The notes under the pieces: model-generated | Seen by the model: only the letters and a program-made list of their open reading frames with translations | What the model was told of the DNA's origin: nothing | Databases searched by the model: none | In this document: piece by piece, positions 8,143-14,808 of the stretch | Layout of the letters: each line of letters opens with the position of its first letter | Position numbering within the stretch: the first letter of the stretch is position 1 | Made by a program: the position numbers and the translations under genes | NCBI GenBank assembly: GCA_001931535.1 | Contig: CP016211.1 | Location: forward strand, 8,727,703 to 8,791,702 | Direction of reading: 5' to 3' | DNA: 64,000 nt | From: Minicystis rosea | GTDB taxonomy: Bacteria > Myxococcota_A > Polyangia > Polyangiales > Polyangiaceae

Positions 8143-9603
8143 TCAGCCCTGCTCGTCGACCGAGTCGCCGCCGTCGACGCCGAGCTTCTTCATCAATCGA
8201 TAAAGCACGAAGCGATTCTTCAAGCCCAGCTCGCGCGCGGCGCGGGTGACGTTGCCGCGGGCACGGGCGAGCGCGGCCTCGATTTGCTCGCGGCTCACTT
8301 CGAGCGGGGCGGTCATGGCCGAGTCTTCGATGGGAGAGAGGCGGCGATCCACGCCGGGGGTCAGCTCCACCACCTTCCCCCGGCTCTCGGCCAGGGCTTG
8401 CCAGAGGATCTGCTCCAGATCGCGGGTGTTGGTGCGGAGCGGGTGCCGGAGGATGCGCTCGATGAGCTCGGGCGCGATCCGAGCCTCCGCTTCGGCGCCG
8501 GGACGTGTCTCGAAGAAGGCTTTGCGGACATCCTCGTTGCGCGAAGCCGCGAGGCGGAGCAGGTGGCGCACGAGGAGGGGAATGTCTTCGCGACGCTCGG
8601 AGAGAGGCGGCACTTCGACGCGCAGGGTGAAGCGCGCGGCGAAGTCGTGCTTCAGCTCCTCGACGGCGCGGTTGGTGGCGGCGACGACGCGCAGATCGGC
8701 GCGGCGCATGCGCGACTCGCCGAGCCTCTGGTACTCACCGCGACGGTCGAGGACGCGGAGCAGGTGCGCCTGCATCTCGGCCGGGAGCTCGCCGATTTCA
8801 TCGAGGAAGAGCGTCGATCCGTCGGCCTCGCCGATAATGCCTTCCCGCTCGGCGGTGCCCGGGTTCGGGTAATTGCGCACGTTGCCGAACAGCTCCGCGT
8901 CCACGAGACCGGGCGGAAACGTGGCCGCGTTGCGCGCCACGAGAGGCTTCTCCCCGCGCGGCGACAAGCGATGGATGGCATTGGCCGCCAGCTCCTTGCC
9001 GCTGCCGCTCGGGCCGCGCACGAGCACGTGACCGTAGCCGCGGGCCGCGAACGCGAGCATGTCGCGTAACGTCCAGGCGGCGGGCGTCTCGCCCACGAGG
9101 CCGAACGGATCGGCCGCGCCGAAGGGCACGTCGCGATCGGGCCAGCTCCGCAGCGCGGGCATGCGCGCGGGGCGGCGCGTGACCAAGAGCAGGAGCTCGT
9201 TCTTGAGGTGCAGCGTGTCGCCCGGCTCGACCTCGGCGCGCTCCGCGGGCTCACCGTTGACGAGGAGCGGACAACGCCCGATCGACTCGACCTCGAGCAC
9301 GCCGCCGCGCGGCCGCAGGCGAAGCTGCGCGCGCGAGATGCGCAGGCTGTCGATGGGCGCCGTCACCGTGCTGCCGCTGGGACGCTGCTGCTGCAGGACC
9401 ACGCGGGGGAGCTCGTCGTCCGGACGCGCGCCGCCGCGACCGAGGATGCGCTCCGCATCGATGAACGCAATCTCCCCCACGCGATGCGGCTCCTCGCGGG
9501 ACCAGGCGACGGCGAGGGCGAGGAGCGGCGCCTCGTCACGGCGACGAGCCGGGAGGGAGAAGCCCTCGAGCGTGCCGTCGGCGGTGGAGCGATCATCGAT
9601 CAT
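8143..9603 (-). CDS. FHA-AAA+-Fis transcriptional regulator (sigma-54 activator-like)
   Basis: A 486-residue regulator. Residues about 40-142: FHA domain, with RILGRGG, ISRAQ and LLVNG motifs, expected to bind phosphothreonine. Residues about 165-390: AAA+ domain with Walker A GPSGSGKE (197-204), Walker B TLFLDEIGELP (264-274) and AATNR sensor. Residues about 440-480: Fis-type helix-turn-helix (ARGNVTRAARELGL). After ELFG (237-240) the loop that normally carries GAFTGA reads NVRNYPNPGTAEREG, so the sigma-54 contact motif is absent. In myxobacteria FHA regulators link Ser/Thr kinases to transcription; that link here is inference. The gene is monocistronic. ATG 9603 gives a start close before the first conserved strand. 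Confidence 0.88.
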   Translation of the reverse strand: MIDDRSTADGTLEGFSLPARRRDEAPLLALAVAWSREEPHRVGEIAFIDAERILGRGGARPDDELPRVVLQQQRPSGSTVTAPIDSLRISRAQLRLRPRGGVLEVESIGRCPLLVNGEPAERAEVEPGDTLHLKNELLLLVTRRPARMPALRSWPDRDVPFGAADPFGLVGETPAAWTLRDMLAFAARGYGHVLVRGPSGSGKELAANAIHRLSPRGEKPLVARNAATFPPGLVDAELFGNVRNYPNPGTAEREGIIGEADGSTLFLDEIGELPAEMQAHLLRVLDRRGEYQRLGESRMRRADLRVVAATNRAVEELKHDFAARFTLRVEVPPLSERREDIPLLVRHLLRLAASRNEDVRKAFFETRPGAEAEARIAPELIERILRHPLRTNTRDLEQILWQALAESRGKVVELTPGVDRRLSPIEDSAMTAPLEVSREQIEAALARARGNVTRAARELGLKNRFVLYRLMKKLGVDGGDSVDEQG

Positions 9604-9835
9604 AAGAGGCGCTTATGTAACATGCCACCCATGAAGCTGTCGATGTACGCACGAGCGCTGTCACGAAGGATTGTCAGGATGACGCGATATGGCACCTCGG
9701 CACGCGCCGCTCGGACACTGGCATCCTCCGCTGGCGAGGCGCTTTTCGGTCAAACGCGTTGAGGCGCGCGACGACCACGCGGTGGACGCCGGGCCATCGC
9801 GATCGAATGTCATGCGGAGCCGCGCTCCGCAAACG

Positions 9836-11107
9836 TCACTTCGCGATCTTCCTGTCCGCGGCGGCCTCGATGCGCGAGATCGCATCCATTTCCTGCGCGA
9901 AGAGCGCGTCGCGCGGCGCCGCGCGCAAGATGGGCGGAGGCCCGGCGCGCCCGGGAGCGCCGACGAAGCCATCTTCACCGTGCCCCCCGTTCACCCCTCG
10001 TGAGCCTGCTTTGGTCACGCAACGTGCGTCCGTCGGCCCGGCCGCGCCGCCTTCTCCGCCGTCGCCGCCGAGCCCGCCGGAGCCTCCGGCGCCGGGCGCG
10101 CCGCCGACGCTCTCGGGCAATACCCGTCCAAGCAGTCGCTCGCCGCCGGAGCTGTCATAAACGACGAGAATGCTCCCTCCCCGACCGCCGCTCCCACCGG
10201 GGCCTCCCGGCGCGCCGTCGCCGCCGGGTTGACCATCGCCGCCATCACCACACGCCTTGCCCGCCGTTCCCGCGCGACCGTCCCTCCCGCGCTCGCCCGG
10301 CTCGCCTTTGCCACCGGGCTGACCGCGGCTGATGATGTGGATGGGTTGGCTGTCGGTGGGGCTGATGGCGTAAACCACCTCCTCATCCGACGTGATACGG
10401 AGCAATGCCGCGTCGGGATAAAAGGGTGTTCGGAGATGAGTAATCGCGATCTGCAGATCCGGCCCGCGCCCGCCCGACTCGCCCTGTCTCGCTGGAGGGA
10501 AGGAGAATGCACGCGCGCGCTGACACGTGTAATTCGGCCGGAGCCGTGTCTCCGCCACCGGCGATCGATGCGCTTGCCCTTCGATCATCTTCTCCAGCCA
10601 GGCGCGCAGCACCATGCCCGTGTCCGCCGTATCGAGGACGTTCGGGGACGGCATCCAGAGGAAGTCTTCCATGTCGCCGGCCGGCGCTCCCGAGCTCGCC
10701 TGGATACGCACCATCTCAGGATCGATGAGCGCGTCTTTCTTCCCCAGACAGCCGCGCGCAGCATCGATGTTGCTGCACGTGTGGCCGTCCGCGGTCCCGG
10801 CGAGGACTTCCACCTGGAATCGCTCGCCCGGGCAGAAATCGGCCGCTCCCGAGGCGGGCCGCACCGTGATCCGTTGGGCGGTCGCAGGATCGAAGTGGAC
10901 CGTGGCCGGCCCGCAAGCCGCGAGCAGAGCGCTCGCCGCCCCGAGCGCGCACGCCGAGAGCGCCGAACGAGGTCTCCCACCGACCCGCAGAGCCACGGCA
11001 TCCGTGGGAATCAGCCTGCTTTCATTCCCGCGCTCGTTCGGGCTCGCGGCGCTTTGGCTGTCTCGATGCGATCGAGCTCGCCGCTCCCAATGACTTCTTC
11101 GATCCAT
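9836..11107 (-). CDS. Collagen-like Gly-X-Y repeat lipoprotein
   Basis: Up to 423 residues, with a lipobox ALLAAC (Cys65). Residues 66-260 form an unknown globular domain with several cysteines. Then come three collagen-like blocks in strict Gly-X-Y register: about 17 triplets at 262-312 (GQP GGK GEP GER GRD ..., one triplet with Cys in place of Gly), 8 triplets at 336-359 and 8 at 368-391, split by short non-collagen spacers. The tail is helical and charged. Bacterial collagen-like proteins are usually trimeric surface stalks or adhesins. ATG 11107 gives an unusually long N-terminus; GTG 10996 would give a normal 28-residue signal peptide and a 386-residue protein. Confidence 0.78.
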   Translation of the reverse strand: MDRRSHWERRARSHRDSQSAASPNERGNESRLIPTDAVALRVGGRPRSALSACALGAASALLAACGPATVHFDPATAQRITVRPASGAADFCPGERFQVEVLAGTADGHTCSNIDAARGCLGKKDALIDPEMVRIQASSGAPAGDMEDFLWMPSPNVLDTADTGMVLRAWLEKMIEGQAHRSPVAETRLRPNYTCQRARAFSFPPARQGESGGRGPDLQIAITHLRTPFYPDAALLRITSDEEVVYAISPTDSQPIHIISRGQPGGKGEPGERGRDGRAGTAGKACGDGGDGQPGGDGAPGGPGGSGGRGGSILVVYDSSGGERLLGRVLPESVGGAPGAGGSGGLGGDGGEGGAAGPTDARCVTKAGSRGVNGGHGEDGFVGAPGRAGPPPILRAAPRDALFAQEMDAISRIEAAADRKIAK

Positions 11108-11149
11108 GGAGACGGCAACCTGTGGAGGTTCCGGCCGTCGTCCAGCGCC

Positions 11150-11623
11150 TCACCAATCCCATCGCGCGAGCGGCCGCACCCAATGGGAGCGACGCATGCG
11201 CCGAAACCCCGAGCGCTCGTAGAGGTTCGCCGCACGCGCATGATCGGCCTCGACCTCGAGATCCACGGACACGCACCCTCGCGCCCCGGCCTGCTCGATC
11301 ACGGCATCGACGAGCGCTTGCCCGATACCGTGGTTGCGCTGCGCCGGGGCCACATAAAGCTCCTCCAACCAGGCGACCTCGCCGGCGTGCTCGAGCGGGG
11401 TGGCGAAAGAGACGTACGCCACGCCCTCGATGATCTCCGCGCCGTCCGCCACCAAGATGAAGCCGCGCCCCGGGTCCGCGAGCATCGCGGCCACGGAGGA
11501 GGCCACGTGCGTCTCGTCCGTGGGGATCTCGTGCTCGCGGAGCTGAGCGACGAGGAGGATCGTCACGCGCGCCGCGTCGGCGGGCACGGCGGGACGAATG
11601 GTGAAGGTCGGTCGGGTCGACAT
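11150..11623 (-). CDS. GNAT family N-acetyltransferase
   Basis: A 157-residue acetyltransferase of the GNAT fold. It has the N-terminal FTIRPAVPADAARV strand/helix, the central WLEELYVAPAQRNHGIGQAL block that holds the acetyl-CoA pyrophosphate loop (Q/RxxGxG form, here RNHGIGQ), and the C-terminal ANLYERSGFRR motif. It transfers an acetyl group from acetyl-CoA to an amine; substrate cannot be read from sequence. Start ATG 11623 is preferred to 11647 because it begins the domain without the odd MNAYLRTA extension. It is divergent from the MYXO-CTERM gene and ends 42 bases before the upstream edge of the collagen-like gene, same strand. Confidence 0.85.
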   Translation of the reverse strand: MSTRPTFTIRPAVPADAARVTILLVAQLREHEIPTDETHVASSVAAMLADPGRGFILVADGAEIIEGVAYVSFATPLEHAGEVAWLEELYVAPAQRNHGIGQALVDAVIEQAGARGCVSVDLEVEADHARAANLYERSGFRRMRRSHWVRPLARWDW

Positions 11624-11691
11624 CGCGGTGCGGAGATATGCATTCACCTTCCGCCTGGCGCCATCCGTATCGGATCCCCTACCCTGGCCCG

Positions 11692-12102
11692 ATGCGTCTC
11701 GTCTCCATCGCAGCGGTCCTCGCGGCCACCACGTTCGTCTCGGCCCCCCTCTTCGCGGACGTGGGCCCGCCGCCGACTTGCGAGAAGGGAAAGCACCACG
11801 AATACCTGATGGGCCACCGCTGCGTGCCGGATGGGTCGCACGTCGACAAGGACGCGAACGGCAACGTGATCATCGTGCCGGACAAGGCCCTGAACGCCGC
11901 GCCGCCGGTCCCCACCGCGACGCCCGTGGCCGCGTCGAGCGCCGATGCGCCTCTGCCTTCCGTCGCGACGCCGCCTCCCAATCGCGGCTGCGCCTGCTCG
12001 GTCACCGACGGCGGCGGAGGCATCGTGGGCATGTCGGCTGCCCTCGGCACCGCCATCCTCTTCGGTCTGCGTCGCCGGCGCTCCAGCAAACCGCGCACGT
12101 GA
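11692..12102 (+). CDS. Secreted protein with MYXO-CTERM-like C-terminal anchor
   Basis: A 136-residue exported protein. It has a signal peptide (MRLVSIAAVLAATTFVSAPLFA), a short Cys-containing domain (TCEKGKHHEY..RCVPDG), an Ala/Pro/Thr linker, and a C-terminal tripartite signal: Cys pair in RGCACSV, hydrophobic helix GMSAALGTAILFGL, then RRRR. This matches the MYXO-CTERM surface-sorting tag known in myxobacteria, in which the Cys-containing motif is processed after export by a dedicated intramembrane protease. This is the strongest taxonomic hint in the window. The small N-terminal domain is unrecognised. ATG 11692 is chosen because it starts the signal peptide. Confidence 0.8.
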   Translation: MRLVSIAAVLAATTFVSAPLFADVGPPPTCEKGKHHEYLMGHRCVPDGSHVDKDANGNVIIVPDKALNAAPPVPTATPVAASSADAPLPSVATPPPNRGCACSVTDGGGGIVGMSAALGTAILFGLRRRRSSKPRT

Positions 12103-12439
12103 AAGCCTGAAGAAAGGCGCGATGGCTGAGCCCGTTTCGCGCGAAAGCGGCGGAGCGCTCTCCGGAGCGCCCCGTTCGTCGGTGGCCAAAATCTAGAGCC
12201 GGTGGCGCCGAGCGGTAGTGGGGGGTCGCATCATTTACGAACCCAAACGAGCAGGCGGTCCGCTACTGACGCTCATCCCTGCTCTAAAGCCGCCTTTCAC
12301 GAACCGCTAGCCCTCCCCACGCGGACGGCCGGAAGCCGGACGGTGAATCCATTTTCGGAATACGGAGCATTCTTTGGCTCCGGCCGGAAATGCGAATCTC
12401 TCATCCAACGACGCTCGAGCCCGCGCGGTCGCAGAATGG
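12103..12439. other. Intergenic region without gene
   Basis: About 337 bases between convergent genes. There is a short stem GCGCTC-TCCG-GAGCGC at 12155-12170 that may end the upstream transcript. No supported coding frame and no complete tRNA fold. Confidence 0.5.
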
Positions 12440-13639
12440 TCATCGCGGCTCGGCCTCGAGCGGCGTTCGGCGGTGCTCTTCGATCGCGGCCTCGATGTGA
12501 TCCCGATACGCTTTCGCCACGGCGTCCCAGCTCAGGTATTGCACGGAGGCGCGTTGTTTCTCCGGATCCCAGCGCCGGCCGAGCGCGCGGGCCAGGCCTT
12601 CGGCGAGGGCCTCGGGGTCGCGCGGAGGGACGAGCACGCCGGTCTCGCCGTCGCGCACCAGCTCGGGAATCCCGCCCACGCGCGACGCCACCACGCCGCG
12701 CCCCGAGGCGAGGGCTTCGAGCACCACGTTGGGACAGCCCTCCATGTAGCTCGGGAGACAGAGCACGTCGGCGGCGCTGATCCAATGAGGCACCTCGTGA
12801 TGAAGCCTGCGCCCGCAGAAACGCACGGTGCGCTCGAGGCCGAGCTCGCGCACGCGGGCGGTGACCTCGGCTTCAGCCTCGCCGCCGCCGACGATGCAGA
12901 GGAGCGCGTCGCCGCGACCATGCTTTCGGGCGAGCGGCGCCATGGCCTCGACGAGGACCTTGGTGCCTTTGGCGATGCGCACGTTGCCCACGTAGACGAT
13001 GACGGGCCCGTCGTGCTCCAAACCCACCTGCCGCCGCGCAGCAGCGCTGTCGCGCACCACGAAGGTCGCCCCGTCGACACCATTGTGCTGGGCCACGATG
13101 CGATGGCGCGGGACATCGAGCTCGGCCGCGCGATCGGCCAAGTCCTCGCTCACCGCGATCACCCGGCCCGCGCGGCGCAGCGCCCAACGGATCTGCGGGC
13201 GCAGCTCACCGCGCTGCGCCAGCGCGTTGACGTCGGTGCCAATCACGTTCTGCACCAGCGCCGCCCGCGACACCGCCGCGATGTCGGCGGCGCCCACCCC
13301 GTCGGGATAACCATTGGAGGCGACGACGACATCCCAAGGAAAGGTCCGGTGCACCAAGGCCAGATAAGGCGCGAGCGAGAGGCTCATCGCATGACCGTGG
13401 AGGCCATGGACGCCGGGAATCGAGAAATACGAGGGGAAGGCCGCGTCGAGGCCAAAGCGCGACTCGCGCTGCACGAACAAGATGTCTTGAGGACGATGTG
13501 TGCGCGTCCACCACGGGAGCGCGCCGACCACACGAATGTCGGCGTGACGGCCGACTGCATTCCACAGGTTCTGGTTGTACGTGCCGCGCGTGGGCGCGTC
13601 GCTGGCCGGATACAGGGTCGTGAAGAGCAGAATCTTCAT
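12440..13639 (-). CDS. Glycosyltransferase family 4
   Basis: A 399-residue GT-B glycosyltransferase of the GT4 type. It has an N-terminal MKILLFTTLYPASDAPTRGT segment (acceptor-binding lobe), VIAVSEDL, QHNGVDGATF, VIVYVGNVRIAKGT, and the nucleotide-sugar binding lobe with YMEGCPNVVLEALASG and the EALASGRGVVAS catalytic Glu region. It transfers a sugar from a nucleotide donor during envelope polysaccharide or glycolipid assembly. It starts 8 bases after the stop of the next glycosyltransferase gene (13647-14807), so the two are co-transcribed with the glycoside-hydrolase-like lipoprotein gene upstream. Sugar specificity unknown. Cytoplasmic. Confidence 0.9.
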   Translation of the reverse strand: MKILLFTTLYPASDAPTRGTYNQNLWNAVGRHADIRVVGALPWWTRTHRPQDILFVQRESRFGLDAAFPSYFSIPGVHGLHGHAMSLSLAPYLALVHRTFPWDVVVASNGYPDGVGAADIAAVSRAALVQNVIGTDVNALAQRGELRPQIRWALRRAGRVIAVSEDLADRAAELDVPRHRIVAQHNGVDGATFVVRDSAAARRQVGLEHDGPVIVYVGNVRIAKGTKVLVEAMAPLARKHGRGDALLCIVGGGEAEAEVTARVRELGLERTVRFCGRRLHHEVPHWISAADVLCLPSYMEGCPNVVLEALASGRGVVASRVGGIPELVRDGETGVLVPPRDPEALAEGLARALGRRWDPEKQRASVQYLSWDAVAKAYRDHIEAAIEEHRRTPLEAEPR

Positions 13640-13646
13640 GAGGGGC

Positions 13647-14807
13647 TCACACGATCACGAAGCGCCGCGGCGCGGCCAGGGCGCGGCGATACATGGCTTC
13701 GTATTTGTCCGTCGTCCGCTCGAAGGTGAACTCGGACGTCACCCGCGCATGTCCGGCGTCTCCGAGCTTGCGGCGCAGGTCTTCGTCTTCCACCAAAGCA
13801 CCGATGGCGGCCGCGAGGGCGCCGGGATCGTCGACGGGCACGAGGCGCCCATGCTCACCCTCGGTGACCAGCTCGGGATTGCCACCGACGGGCGTGCACA
13901 CGATCGGGAGCCGGTGCGACATGGCCTCGAGGATCGACATGGGAAAGCCCTCGCCGCGCGAGGGGAGGACGAAGAGATCCGAGGCGGCCAGGAGATCGGG
14001 AATGTCGTTGCGGAAGCCGAGAAAACGCACCTCGGTGGGCCCGAGGCCGAGGCCGTGGGCGAGGTCTTCGACGGAGGCGCGCGCGGCGCCTTCCCCGAGG
14101 AAGAGAAGGGTGACCGGCACGCTCGCCCTCTTCAAGACGGCGGCGGCGCGTACGAGCACGTCCTGCGCTTTCACGGGGAAGAAGCTCGCGACGTTGATGC
14201 CCACGACGCGCCCGCCGATCCCGAGATCGGCGCGGACGTCGGCGCGATCGCGGCGCGCCGGCGCGAACGAAACCCCATTGTGCACGACCTCCGGTGTGCC
14301 GCGATAACCGATGTCGCCACAGTGCTTGGCCGTCTCGCCCGAGACGGCGGCGAACGCATCGACGAGCGGCCACTCGAAGGCGCTCCCCATGCGGATGATG
14401 CCTTTGGTCTGGGCGTGGTCGGTGAACACGAGGCGACCGCGGCTCGCGATTTTGGCGACGGCCGCGTAATGGAGCGCGGTCGGGTTGTGACAATGCACGA
14501 TGTCCGGCCGATAAATGGCGAAGTGCGCCGCGCAATGGCCGATGCGCTCGGCCGCGCGCTCCCCGTGGAGAACCACGGTGGGGACGGCCTTCTGACGGGC
14601 GATGTCGAGGAGCGGGCCTCCGGTGATGGCCACCACGGAGGCCTCGTGACCGCAGGCGCGCTGCGACTCCGCGAGGCGGAGGACGAATTGCTCCATCCCT
14701 CCGCCCTGCAGGCTACTCACCGTGTGAATGATGCGGAGGCGCGTGTCGCCGAGGCGATCCTGGGCAGTCGGACGCGGCTCGGCGGTGAACGTGGAGACCT
14801 CGACCAT
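13647..14807 (-). CDS. Glycosyltransferase family 4
   Basis: A 386-residue GT4-type GT-B enzyme. The N-lobe has IIHTVSSLQGGGMEQFVL (glycine-rich acceptor loop) and DIVHCHNPTAL. The C-lobe has VHNGVSFAP, GEGFPMSILEAMSHRLPIV with the catalytic Glu, and VGGNPELV. Start ATG 14807 is chosen: it lies one base after the upstream gene's stop (14809-14811), consistent with translational coupling; an upstream ATG at 14864 would overlap that gene. With the other GT4 gene it probably builds one surface glycan; the upstream lipoprotein may trim it. Donor and acceptor are not evident. Confidence 0.9.
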   Translation of the reverse strand: MVEVSTFTAEPRPTAQDRLGDTRLRIIHTVSSLQGGGMEQFVLRLAESQRACGHEASVVAITGGPLLDIARQKAVPTVVLHGERAAERIGHCAAHFAIYRPDIVHCHNPTALHYAAVAKIASRGRLVFTDHAQTKGIIRMGSAFEWPLVDAFAAVSGETAKHCGDIGYRGTPEVVHNGVSFAPARRDRADVRADLGIGGRVVGINVASFFPVKAQDVLVRAAAVLKRASVPVTLLFLGEGAARASVEDLAHGLGLGPTEVRFLGFRNDIPDLLAASDLFVLPSRGEGFPMSILEAMSHRLPIVCTPVGGNPELVTEGEHGRLVPVDDPGALAAAIGALVEDEDLRRKLGDAGHARVTSEFTFERTTDKYEAMYRRALAAPRRFVIV

Positions 14808-14808
14808 A

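Noticed and set aside
12206..12290. Possible tRNA
   Set aside because: A few tRNA-like segments are present but there is no T-arm GGTTCGA-type sequence or matching acceptor stem.
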